A stretch of 34,955 nt of DNA from Gemmatimonadota bacterium. GTDB taxonomy: Bacteria; Gemmatimonadota; Gemmatimonadetes; Longimicrobiales; Gaopeijiaceae. This document shows, one piece after another, positions 1 through 7,902 of this stretch. The notes beneath the pieces are model-generated. The model did no database searches. It was not told the DNA's origin and saw only the letters and a program-made list of their open reading frames with translations. The position numbers were made by a program, and so were the translations under genes. Location: contig JAWKQN010000030.1 in assembly GCA_041390125.1 (NCBI GenBank), forward strand, positions 1 through 34,955, given 5' to 3'. Every line of letters begins with the position of its first letter. Positions within the stretch are counted from its first letter, which is position 1.

Positions 1-123
1 GGCCCGGGCTTCCGCGATGTCGCGGGCGCGTACGGCCTCCCAACCCTCGCGTTGGAAGTGCCGCACCAGCTCGTCGCCGAGCAGGGCCTCGTCCTCGATG
101 ATCAGGATCGCGTCACCTCTCAC
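1..123 (-). CDS. Response regulator, N-terminal part (runs off the window)
   Basis: Reading leftward from a GTG at 123, the translation begins V-R-G-D-A-I-L-I-I-E-D-E-A-L-L-G-D-E. This is the first beta strand and acidic pocket (E-D-E) of a CheY-like receiver domain. About 41 codons are visible; the phosphoacceptor Asp and any output domain lie outside the window. The GTG overlaps the TGA of the upstream histidine kinase by four bases (GTGA, 123-120). The two genes are therefore translationally coupled, and this is presumably the kinase's cognate regulator. The output type (DNA-binding, NtrC-like or other) cannot be told from here. Confidence 0.85.
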   Translation of the reverse strand, partial: MRGDAILIIEDEALLGDELVRHFQREGWEAVRARDIAEARA

Positions 124-1415
124 GACGGCTCCTCGAGCTCGGGAAGGATCACTACGGCGCGGGCGCCCCCGGCGGGGTCGTTCTGCACCTGAAGGCGGCC
201 CCCCATCTCCTCGGTGAGCCGGCGCACGAGGCGCAGGCCTACGCCGCTCCCGCCGGGCTTCGAGCTCACGAGGGGACCCATGGCGCCCTTGAGCACGGGC
301 TCGGGGAATCCGGGTCCGGTGTCGTGTACCTCCAGCCGCAACCCCTCCGGCGTGCGGCCGCCCTCGAAGACCACGCGACCACCGCCGGCCTCCACGGCCT
401 GGATGGCGTTCAGGCCCAGGTTGAGCAGCACCTGACGCAGCCGGTCCGCCGGCACACGCGCGCGCAGACCGTCCACAACGTCGTCCACGACGGCAACCCC
501 GGCAGCGGCTTCGTACGTGAGCAGCTCCACCAGCTCGTCCACCATCTGCGCCACATCCGTGTCCGTGGCCGGCTCGAGCGGCGCGCGCAGTGCTCCGAGG
601 TGGTCGTTGAGCGTGCGGCTGACGCGCTGCAGCTCACCCACCATCGGCCCGATGCGGGTGGCGTGGTCCGGCAGCTCCCGCTCGAGGTTCTGCAGGCCCA
701 TGGTCACCCCCGCGAGTGGATTGCGGAGCTCGTGCGCGAGCGTCGCGGCCGATTCCGCCGCGATGGCCATCCGCTCCGCACGGAGCAGCGACCGACGCTG
801 ATCGAACACCGTGCGGATCGAGGCGCGCAGCAGCTTGCGTACGGGCGCGGTGGCCGCCGCCCGCGGCGCGGCCCAGACGGCGATCGCGCTGAGCAGGCCC
901 AGCAGGAGGAGAGCCACGAAGGTCAGGAGCGTCTCGCGCCGCGCGTCGCGTCGGGCGTCCGCGAAGATGCGTTCCTGGACCTGCGACTCGGCGTCGACGA
1001 TCTGCGCCAGCACACCGGCAGCGGCCAGGAGGTCCGCACGGCTCACGAGCGGCTGCCCGAGCGCAACCGTGAGCCGCTCGAGGAGTGCGCGCGTCTCGGG
1101 ATCGAGTCGCTCTCCCAGGCGCCGCGCCTGCTCGACCTGGATGCGCACGTCCTGCACGAAGGCACTCTGCGCCGAGAGCACGGGGGGTACGGCCTCCAGG
1201 CTGCGCGCCTGCAGGCGGGCGCGCGCTTCGGCGAACCGGCCGGTGTCACGCAGACGCGCGTCCACGATGCCCAGCCGATCGGCGTTGCGGGCGGAGAGGA
1301 TGAACACGACGGATGCCACCACCGCCACGAGTGCCACGATGAGCGCCGTCCAGAGCAGACGTACGCGTACGCCGGCGGTGCCTGCGCCGTTCGCCCGTAC
1401 ACGCTGCTCTCCCAT
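120..1415 (-). CDS. Membrane sensor histidine kinase
   Basis: This is a 431-residue inner-membrane kinase. Transmembrane helix 1 is at about 19-41. A mostly helical extracytoplasmic sensor region of about 120 residues follows, then helix 2 at about 163-183. The HisKA domain carries the phosphorylated His228 in the motif A-H-E-L-R-N-P. The ATP-binding domain has an N box around Asn336, a G1 box D-T-G-P-G-F at 365-370 and a G2 box G-G-S-G-V-G-L at 388-394. The frame is open up to 1622, but I chose the ATG at 1415 because GGGAG lies just upstream and the residues before it are Arg-rich and unlike a protein N-terminus. The downstream response regulator overlaps by four bases. The sensor domain matches no family I recognise, so the signal is unknown. 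Confidence 0.88.
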   Translation of the reverse strand: MGEQRVRANGAGTAGVRVRLLWTALIVALVAVVASVVFILSARNADRLGIVDARLRDTGRFAEARARLQARSLEAVPPVLSAQSAFVQDVRIQVEQARRLGERLDPETRALLERLTVALGQPLVSRADLLAAAGVLAQIVDAESQVQERIFADARRDARRETLLTFVALLLLGLLSAIAVWAAPRAAATAPVRKLLRASIRTVFDQRRSLLRAERMAIAAESAATLAHELRNPLAGVTMGLQNLERELPDHATRIGPMVGELQRVSRTLNDHLGALRAPLEPATDTDVAQMVDELVELLTYEAAAGVAVVDDVVDGLRARVPADRLRQVLLNLGLNAIQAVEAGGGRVVFEGGRTPEGLRLEVHDTGPGFPEPVLKGAMGPLVSSKPGGSGVGLRLVRRLTEEMGGRLQVQNDPAGGARAVVILPELEEPS

Positions 1416-1672
1416 CGTCTGCTCCCGAACACGCCCGGCCACTCGCCGTCCCGGAACCTCGTGGCGGCTGGACGCCGTGGTCAACCGCGGCTGGAATGCA
1501 CCACGGTGGCGCAAAGCGACCACCGGCGGTCGCTCGACCCGGTTGGTTCCCCACCTCGCAAGTCCTTGTCCTTGAAAACCATGCGGCGACGGTACGAAGG
1601 CTGCCCTACCAACCGATCGCAACGCCGGACCATCCCGGTTCCCATGCGCTGCTGAACGGGAGGATCAAGACG

Positions 1673-2101
1673 ATGAACGCCTTCAGAACGTCCCTGCTCG
1701 CGCTGACCCTGGTCGGGGCTGCGGTCACTGGCTCTCCGCTCGCGGCCCAGGAGGCCGGAGCCGACACGACGGACAAGGAGCCCCCGGTACGCACGGCGTC
1801 CGTCCAGGTGGAGAACCACAACTGGCTGGACATGCATGTCTACGCCGTCCGCAACGGAACGCTCTACTCGCTCGGCGTGGTCACCGGTCTTTCGGGCGAC
1901 ACGCTGACCGTGCCGGCGTCCGCGCTGACACCGGGCGCCGACTTCGAGATCCTCGCGGATCCGATCGGTGGAGCGAGCGCCTACGTCTCGCCCAGGCTGG
2001 TGGTCACGCCCGGTGACGTCGTGAAGCTCTCGATCGAGAATCACCTCGCTACGTCGGCCACGTCGCTGCTGCCGCACGCGGCGACGGGCGCGGAGCGATG
2101 A
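1673..2101 (+). CDS. Small exported protein of unknown function
   Basis: This 142-residue protein has an N-terminal signal peptide: a hydrophobic stretch at about 5-20, then S-P-L-A-A-Q as a likely signal peptidase I site near residue 24. The mature part looks all-beta, with alternating strands such as V-Q-V-E-N-H-N-W and V-V-K-L-S-I-E-N-H. It contains no cysteine and no catalytic motif. The ATG at 1673 is chosen because GGGAGGA lies at 1658-1664; the frame is open upstream, but those residues are not protein-like. I do not recognise the family. A strong hairpin follows the stop codon, and the next gene is a periplasmic protease, so an envelope role is a reasonable guess only. Confidence 0.72.
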   Translation: MNAFRTSLLALTLVGAAVTGSPLAAQEAGADTTDKEPPVRTASVQVENHNWLDMHVYAVRNGTLYSLGVVTGLSGDTLTVPASALTPGADFEILADPIGGASAYVSPRLVVTPGDVVKLSIENHLATSATSLLPHAATGAER

Positions 2102-2127
2102 AGCGGGCACGCCAGCGCGCCCGCCTC

Positions 2128-2162
2128 TGGCGCATCTCGGCCACCCTGGCCGGGATGCGCCA
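2128..2162 (+). terminator. Near-perfect 16-bp stem, 3-nt loop
   Basis: The arms are TGGCGCATCTCGGCCA (2128-2143) and TGGCCGGGATGCGCCA (2147-2162), separated by CCC. They pair over all 16 positions, with one G-U in RNA. The stem begins 26 bases after the stop of the small exported protein. No T-run follows, so it is either a U-less terminator or processing hairpin, or a regulatory element in the leader of the downstream protease gene. Confidence 0.55.
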
Positions 2163-2333
2163 CCGACGGCGACGGCCCCCGCTCGGGCCAGAAGCCTGTA
2201 TCGCTCTACCGGACAACGCGTTACCGATCTGGCCCACAGCCTGCTTTGTCCACCGGCATACCGCAACGATCAGAACCTCCGCGCACTGCGATCCCGACAC
2301 GCGCGCGGTCTCTCCACGAGGAGTCCAGAACCG

Positions 2334-3905
2334 ATGAACACCACATTCCGTAGAAAGGCCGCCGTTGGCGCGGGAGCGCTCGCGGTGGGTGTACTGCTCG
2401 GAGGCGGCGGGTACTCCGCCTTCGTGGCCGCAGAACGCGCCGTCGCCGCGCCCTCTCCCGAGCATGTCGCGGCGTTCGCGATCAACGATCCGGAGGGCTA
2501 TGCCCAGGGCGTGAGCCTCGCCACGGCCGACCTGGCCGAGCGCGTCACTCCCGCGGTCGTGCAGATCTCGGTGCAGGTGGCACCCCAGATGGCGTCGCGG
2601 TCCGAGCTACCGGAGGAGTTCCGGCAGTTCTTCGGCCTGCCCTTCGGCGGGCGCTCCGCCCCGGAGATGGAACCGCAGCCCCGCTTCGGCGGCGGGTCCG
2701 GTTTCCTCGTCTCCAGTGACGGGTACATCGTGACCAACAACCACGTGGCCGGAGACGCCCAGACGATCACGGTCCGGCTGCAGGACAATCGCACCTTCGA
2801 CGCGGAGCTCGTCGGAAGCGATCCCACCACGGACGTGGCGGTGATCAAGATCGACGCCGACGGGCTGCCGTTCCTGCCCTGGGGCAACTCGGAAGCGGTG
2901 CGTGTCGGCGAGTGGGTGATGGCCGTGGGCAACCCCGGCTTCGGTGGCAGCTCCCTCGACTACACGGTCACCACGGGGATCGTGAGCGCCAAGGGCCGCC
3001 CGCTGCAGCTGATCGGACGCGGCCTGGAGCAGGATCCGCGGTTCGGGCGGGAGATGGCCGGATACGCCATCGAGAACTTCATCCAGACCGATGCGGTCAT
3101 CAATCCGGGCAACTCCGGCGGCCCGATGATCGACATGAGCGGCCGTGTGGTGGGCGTGAACTCGGCGATCGCCAGCACCGACGGTCACTTCCAGGGCTAT
3201 GGCTTCGCCATCCCGTCCAACCTGGTCCAGAAGGTCGCGCACGACCTGATGACCGAAGGCCGCGTGCTGCGTCCGTGGCTGGGCGTGCAGGTGGTCGGGG
3301 TGAGTCCCGAGGACGCCGAGGCCTTCGATCTGCCGAGCGTGAGCGGTGTGCTCGTGCAGGCCGTGACGGAGGACAGCCCCGCGCAGGAGGCCGGCCTCGA
3401 GCAGGGTGACGTGATCCTCTCGGTGGATGGCCAGACCGTCACGAGCGGCGGTGACCTCCAGGAGAAGATCGCGGTCCTCGACCAGGGCGATCGGATCGAC
3501 GTGGGCTACTACCGCGACGGGGAGGCCCGGACCGCCCGCGTGCGGCTCGGTGAGGCCCCGATGGCCGAGCGCAGCGCGCGTGGAGCCGAGCCGCGGCGCA
3601 GTGGCGCGCCCGCCGAGATGGAACGCTTCGGTCTCAGTCTGCAGCCGTTGGATCGTTCCGCGGCCGAGCAGCTGGGGTACGACAGCGCCGAGGGCGTGGT
3701 GGTCGCGAGCGTCGACCCGGCCGGACCCGCCGCGCGCAAGGGGATCGGCGTCGGGATGAAGGTCGTCGAGATCGACGGGACCGGGATCGGGTCCGTCGCG
3801 GACGCCGCGAAGGCGCTGGCCGACGTGGAGTCCGGCGAGGTGGTGACACTGGTCCTGGACACGCCGTCCAGCGGTACGCGGCTGGTGAACGTGCGGGCGC
3901 GCTGA
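2334..3905 (+). CDS. DegP/HtrA-family periplasmic serine protease
   Basis: This 523-residue envelope protease/chaperone degrades misfolded periplasmic proteins. An N-terminal signal sequence or anchor (about 9-38) is followed by a trypsin-like domain. The catalytic triad is His137 (T-N-N-H-V-A-G), Asp167 (T-T-D-V-A-V) and Ser261 (G-N-S-G-G-P). Two PDZ domains follow at about 300-400 and 425-520; the first contains G-V-L-V-Q-A-V and the second G-V-V-V-A-S-V. Length and order match DegP/DegQ/MucD proteins. The ATG at 2334 has GAGGAG about ten bases upstream. The preceding 232 bases contain only the hairpin at 2128-2162, so the gene may share a promoter with the small exported protein. The family call is firm; the exact paralogue is not. 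Confidence 0.96.
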   Translation: MNTTFRRKAAVGAGALAVGVLLGGGGYSAFVAAERAVAAPSPEHVAAFAINDPEGYAQGVSLATADLAERVTPAVVQISVQVAPQMASRSELPEEFRQFFGLPFGGRSAPEMEPQPRFGGGSGFLVSSDGYIVTNNHVAGDAQTITVRLQDNRTFDAELVGSDPTTDVAVIKIDADGLPFLPWGNSEAVRVGEWVMAVGNPGFGGSSLDYTVTTGIVSAKGRPLQLIGRGLEQDPRFGREMAGYAIENFIQTDAVINPGNSGGPMIDMSGRVVGVNSAIASTDGHFQGYGFAIPSNLVQKVAHDLMTEGRVLRPWLGVQVVGVSPEDAEAFDLPSVSGVLVQAVTEDSPAQEAGLEQGDVILSVDGQTVTSGGDLQEKIAVLDQGDRIDVGYYRDGEARTARVRLGEAPMAERSARGAEPRRSGAPAEMERFGLSLQPLDRSAAEQLGYDSAEGVVVASVDPAGPAARKGIGVGMKVVEIDGTGIGSVADAAKALADVESGEVVTLVLDTPSSGTRLVNVRAR

Positions 3906-3936
3906 CGCGCGATCACAACCAGGACGGGAGGATCAC

Positions 3937-3964
3937 GGGGGAGGCCGCGCATGCGGCCTCCCCC
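3937..3964. terminator. Bidirectional terminator between convergent genes
   Basis: A perfect 12-bp GC stem (GGGGGAGGCCGC / GCGGCCTCCCCC) encloses the loop GCAT. It lies 32 bases after the protease stop and 9 bases from the stop of the convergent DUF5916 gene, so it can serve both strands. There is no long T-run on either side. Confidence 0.75.
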
Positions 3965-3972
3965 GTTCCGCA

Positions 3973-6330
3973 TCAGCGCCGGAAGAGCCAGCTCAGCTTG
4001 ACGAAGAAGCCGTCGCCGCTGCGTTGCACGTCGCGGAAGCGGAAGGCGTCCGCTTCGCTCATGGCGCTGCCATACCCGGCAAACACCACCGTGCCGGGAG
4101 ACGGCTGGTACGAGAACAGCACGTCCGCCTGCATCCGGTTGCGGCTCGTCTCCAGGGCGGGGCCGAACACACCGGTGGTCGGGTCGCGGATGAGGATCGG
4201 GTCGCCCGTGCGGCTGTCGTCGCGCAGGGCATCGCGCCAGACGGCATCGTACTGACCCACGAAACGGACGAACACCGCACGGCTCAACTGGTACTCCACC
4301 TTCACGCGCGGAAGGTCGCGCACACGGACCGTGGACCCGTCCCCCGGGCGGATGTACTGCTGCCGTGAGTACGTGGGCGAGACGCGCACCCGGTCGGTGG
4401 GCCGCCAGTCCAGACCGCCGCTCATGATGAGGATGTTGGCCGGCGCCCACTCGTCGAAGTTCTCGTCGCGGCCGACCACCACCATGACGTTGCCGCCGAA
4501 CGTGGACCAGGTGGGCGTCGTGACGGACACGACCAGGTCCAGGTTGTCCAACCAGGGCGTACCGGAATACGCCACCGTGTCCGCTACACCGGGCGCGACC
4601 GGATGCTGGATGGCGTAGTCCGTGTACAGATAGGGGAGATACCAGAAGCGCTCGATCAACAAGGACGCTCCGAGTTGCCAGCCCCCGCGGAGCGACCACG
4701 AGTTGTTGATGTGGAACTTGACGTCCTCGGGATCGGCGCCGTCCCAGAACGCGTCGTGCAACCAGCCGCCCGAGAAGTTGAAGGCGAGGCTGTAGCTCTC
4801 CAGGCGATCCCCCGGATCGCCGGGCCAGGTGAAGCGCGGAGTGGCCTGGAGCAGGACGGTCCCGGTCCGGCTCAGGAACCCGCTGCCGGCCACGAAGTCG
4901 GTGCTGGTGCCCCGGAAGCGTGTGTCGAATCCGAAGCGGCGCCCCGCCCGCCCCAGCTGCACATCCCAGAGGTGGCCGGTGCCGTCCACGAAGGCGTCCC
5001 GGTTGCCCGAGAGGGCCCCCTGCAGGGCCATGGTGTACGCGCCCCGCACGAGTCGCGCATCGAGACCGCCCACACGGTTGTAGTCGTTCCCGTCCGTTCG
5101 GTCCGTGTAGACCAGCCCGACGGTGGAGGCGGCGCCGACATCCTGCGTGAGGCGCACGATACCCACGATGGGACGGTCCCCGTGGGCGGACGCGGCCCGG
5201 TCGTCGACGGCGAACAGCGCGCCCAGGTCCGCGCTCGAGAGCTTCCCGGAGAGCTTGGCCGCCACCTCCGGCCGCACCACGCGGCGCGTGTAGATCAGTG
5301 AGTTGGGGACCCGGAAGCGCTCGCTGCCCTCGAGGAAGAACGGCCGGGCCTCCGGGAACGCGATGGCCTGACGCGGATCGTAGGTGATCTGCTCGGCGTC
5401 CGCTTCGACCTGCGAGAAATCCGGGTTGATGGTCCCGTTGAGCGTCAGGTTCTCGGTCACGCCCCAGCGGACGCTGCCGCCGAACTCCGGGCCGGCCCGA
5501 TCATACCCCCAGTCCCCGGACGCATCCTGGCTCCCGTCCGCGCGCGCGGTCACGAACGGATTGAGGTCCAGCACCAGCCCGCGCTCGAAACCGGTCAGAC
5601 GCTCCAGGCTTCCGCCCTGCGCGAGGAAGGAGGCGCGTCCTCGGCGGGCGGGTGTCCACGTCTGCGAATGGCCCCGCGCCTGCACGATGCGCACGACGTT
5701 GATGCCCCAGGACTGCACCTCGTCGGGACGGTAGCGCAGGCTCTTGAACGGGATCCGCACCTCCACCTGGTAACCCCAGGGCTCCAGGTGACCGGACGAC
5801 TCGAAGACGAAGTCGGGATTGCGATCGAGCGGGTGGATCTCGGCTTCGGTGGCGAAGCCGCTCCGGCTGGCCTCACCCTCGACGCGGATGCCATCCATCT
5901 GGATGCCGAGCGGATTGACCCCGAACACCAGCGCACGGCGCGCGTCGGCGAACGTATCCAGCAGGATCTGGATCTGATCGTCGTTGTCGATGCGGTCCCG
6001 ATCGGCGAGGGTCGCGCGTACGCTCGCCGCCGCGGCGTAGGCCCGCACACCGAAGTGGATGGCTTCGTGGGAGTACCAGACCAGGATCTCGGTGGAATCG
6101 GCCGCGGCCACGCCGTCCTGGGGGCTGTACTGCGAGAAGCCCGTCAGCCGCGCTGCGTCGGCCCAGACGTCTTCGTCCAGGACGCCGTCGACCGTCACCG
6201 CGACCTCATGGCGTGGAACCTCGACAGCGGTCTCGCCGGCCAGCCCCACGTACGGGCGACCCTCCTGCGCGGCGCACGGCCACGCTCCGAAGAGGGTCGC
6301 CAGCACGCACGTTGCGATCCCCCGCCCCAT
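3973..6330 (-). CDS. CBM9-like / DUF5916 outer-membrane protein
   Basis: This 785-residue exported protein has a signal peptide ending near C-A-A-Q (about residue 21). A family-9 carbohydrate-binding-like domain follows at about 35-215; typical features are V-D-G-V-L-D-E-D-V-W and R-I-P-F-K-S-L-R-Y. A long DUF5916 region fills the rest. Conserved blocks include N-P-D-F-S-Q-V-E-A-D, F-P-E-A-R-P-F-F-L-E-G and a beta-rich C-terminus ending in aromatic and basic residues (L-S-W-L-F-R-R), as in outer-membrane barrels. The frame extends to 6780, but only the ATG at 6330 (or the GTG at 6333) is followed by a signal peptide. The start is 17 bases after the dipeptidase stop with no clear Shine-Dalgarno, which suggests coupling. 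The biochemical role of DUF5916 is not known; a surface or transport role is inferred. Confidence 0.88.
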   Translation of the reverse strand: MGRGIATCVLATLFGAWPCAAQEGRPYVGLAGETAVEVPRHEVAVTVDGVLDEDVWADAARLTGFSQYSPQDGVAAADSTEILVWYSHEAIHFGVRAYAAAASVRATLADRDRIDNDDQIQILLDTFADARRALVFGVNPLGIQMDGIRVEGEASRSGFATEAEIHPLDRNPDFVFESSGHLEPWGYQVEVRIPFKSLRYRPDEVQSWGINVVRIVQARGHSQTWTPARRGRASFLAQGGSLERLTGFERGLVLDLNPFVTARADGSQDASGDWGYDRAGPEFGGSVRWGVTENLTLNGTINPDFSQVEADAEQITYDPRQAIAFPEARPFFLEGSERFRVPNSLIYTRRVVRPEVAAKLSGKLSSADLGALFAVDDRAASAHGDRPIVGIVRLTQDVGAASTVGLVYTDRTDGNDYNRVGGLDARLVRGAYTMALQGALSGNRDAFVDGTGHLWDVQLGRAGRRFGFDTRFRGTSTDFVAGSGFLSRTGTVLLQATPRFTWPGDPGDRLESYSLAFNFSGGWLHDAFWDGADPEDVKFHINNSWSLRGGWQLGASLLIERFWYLPYLYTDYAIQHPVAPGVADTVAYSGTPWLDNLDLVVSVTTPTWSTFGGNVMVVVGRDENFDEWAPANILIMSGGLDWRPTDRVRVSPTYSRQQYIRPGDGSTVRVRDLPRVKVEYQLSRAVFVRFVGQYDAVWRDALRDDSRTGDPILIRDPTTGVFGPALETSRNRMQADVLFSYQPSPGTVVFAGYGSAMSEADAFRFRDVQRSGDGFFVKLSWLFRR

Positions 6331-6347
6331 CACGGAGCCCGGCGCGC

Positions 6348-7637
6348 TCAGTCGGAGACCGCGCCGCGCATCTCCTGCGCTACACGCTGCACGTCGTCGA
6401 GCACGCGGAGCAGATTGCCGCTCCACAGCTGCTCGATCTGCTCCTCCGTGTAGCCTCGCCGGACCAACTCCAGCGTGACGTTGAAGGTCTCGCTGGCATC
6501 CATCCATCCGTCCACCCCTCCACCCCCGTCGAAGTCGGAGCTGATGCCCACGTGGTCGATCCCGATGAGATCGACGGCGTAGTCGATGTGGTCCACGAAC
6601 TCCGCCACGGTTGCCCGGGGCGGCGGCGGGAACTGCTGGTCGATCTCGTCCATCCGGGCCCGGAACTCCGCCCGCTGGGCGTCGGTCATCCCGGCCGCGC
6701 CGCCGCGGCCGCCTCCGGCCCCGAACTCCTCGCGGAGGGCCGCCAGAGCGGCCTGGCGCTCCGGCGAATCCTGCTGGCACTTCACGTAGCTGTTGAAGGC
6801 CACCACCTGCACGACGCCTCCGTTCTCCTTCAGCGCCAGGAGCTGCTCGTCGTCCAGGTTGCGGCTGTGGTCACAGAGCGCCCGCACCGCGGAGTGGGAC
6901 GCCATGATCGGCGCCCGGCTGAGCTCGATGGTCTGCATCATCGACGTCTTGGATGGATGCGAGATGTCGATCATGATGCCCTGACGATTCAGCTCCGCGA
7001 CGACCTCGCGCCCCAGATCGCTCAGACCGTCGTGCATCCACACGCCGTCGCGCTCGCCCGTGTTGGAGTCGGAGAGCTGCGAGTGTCCATTGTGCGCGAG
7101 GGAGAGGTAGCGCGCGCCCAGCTCGGCGAACTTCTGCACGTTGGCGAGGTCCGTGCCCAGCGGGTAGCCGTTCTCCACGCCGATGAAGGCCACCTTGCGA
7201 CCCGAGGCGTGGATCTCTCGCGCCTCCTCCGACGTGCGTGCGAGCCCGATCCGGTCCGGAGCCAGCTCCTCCGTCAGACGATGGATGGCCTCGAACTTCT
7301 CCAGGGCCGCCGCGTGCGCCGCTGCGAAGCCGGTGGCCGTCAGGTCGTCGTCCTGGCCCACGTAGACGATCAGGAAGACGGCGTCGAGCCCTCCCTCCTC
7401 CATCTTGGGCAGGTTGACCTGGGTCTCCAGCCGGGTCGCGTAGCTCTGCTCCGGCGTGAAGTTGGCCGGATTGATGTCCACGTGGGTGTCGAGCGTCATC
7501 ACCCGCTCGTGGATGGAGCGGGCGCGGGCCTCGAGATCGGCTGCGGATTCGGGAGCGGCATCCTCGGCCCCCTCCCCGGCACAGGCGGCGAGCAGGACCG
7601 GAAGGGTGAGCAGGACCCGGCGGCGCAATCTGGACAT
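6348..7637 (-). CDS. M19 membrane dipeptidase, lipoprotein
   Basis: This is a 429-residue zinc dipeptidase of the renal-dipeptidase family, which hydrolyses dipeptides including some containing D-residues. The N-terminus is a lipoprotein signal (L-L-A-A-C, Cys19). Metal-site residues expected for M19 are present: His52 and Asp54 (H-V-D), Glu155 (G-V-E-N-G), His227 (D-I-S-H-P-S) and His248 (M-A-S-H-S-A). The late motif H-V-G-I-S-S-D-F-D-G is also present. An insertion of about 50 residues rich in Gly, Arg and Pro sits near 300-350. The ATG at 7637 is chosen because the signal peptide starts there. The gene heads a two-gene unit with the DUF5916 protein. The 265 bases shared with the divergent VWA gene contain no promoter I can defend. 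Confidence 0.95.
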   Translation of the reverse strand: MSRLRRRVLLTLPVLLAACAGEGAEDAAPESAADLEARARSIHERVMTLDTHVDINPANFTPEQSYATRLETQVNLPKMEEGGLDAVFLIVYVGQDDDLTATGFAAAHAAALEKFEAIHRLTEELAPDRIGLARTSEEAREIHASGRKVAFIGVENGYPLGTDLANVQKFAELGARYLSLAHNGHSQLSDSNTGERDGVWMHDGLSDLGREVVAELNRQGIMIDISHPSKTSMMQTIELSRAPIMASHSAVRALCDHSRNLDDEQLLALKENGGVVQVVAFNSYVKCQQDSPERQAALAALREEFGAGGGRGGAAGMTDAQRAEFRARMDEIDQQFPPPPRATVAEFVDHIDYAVDLIGIDHVGISSDFDGGGGVDGWMDASETFNVTLELVRRGYTEEQIEQLWSGNLLRVLDDVQRVAQEMRGAVSD

Positions 7638-7902
7638 GGTCGTCTCGATCGGAATGGGCGGTGCGGAGGGGCGGGCATCTGCACGATACGGGACCGCCGC
7701 AGGCGCGGCCACCGGGACGGGGGCGGACGGCAAGGGAGGACGGCCCTGCCGGGCGCCTCCCACAGCCCGGGCTGCCGGACCGCTTCCCCAGGACGCGCGG
7801 GCCGGCCGGCAGGGTTGTGCAAGCCGTCCGCCCTCGATCGTCCTCCAGGGCGAAGGCGACGGGATCGGACCGTCGCCACCCTCTTCGACCGGCAGGAACT
7901 CC

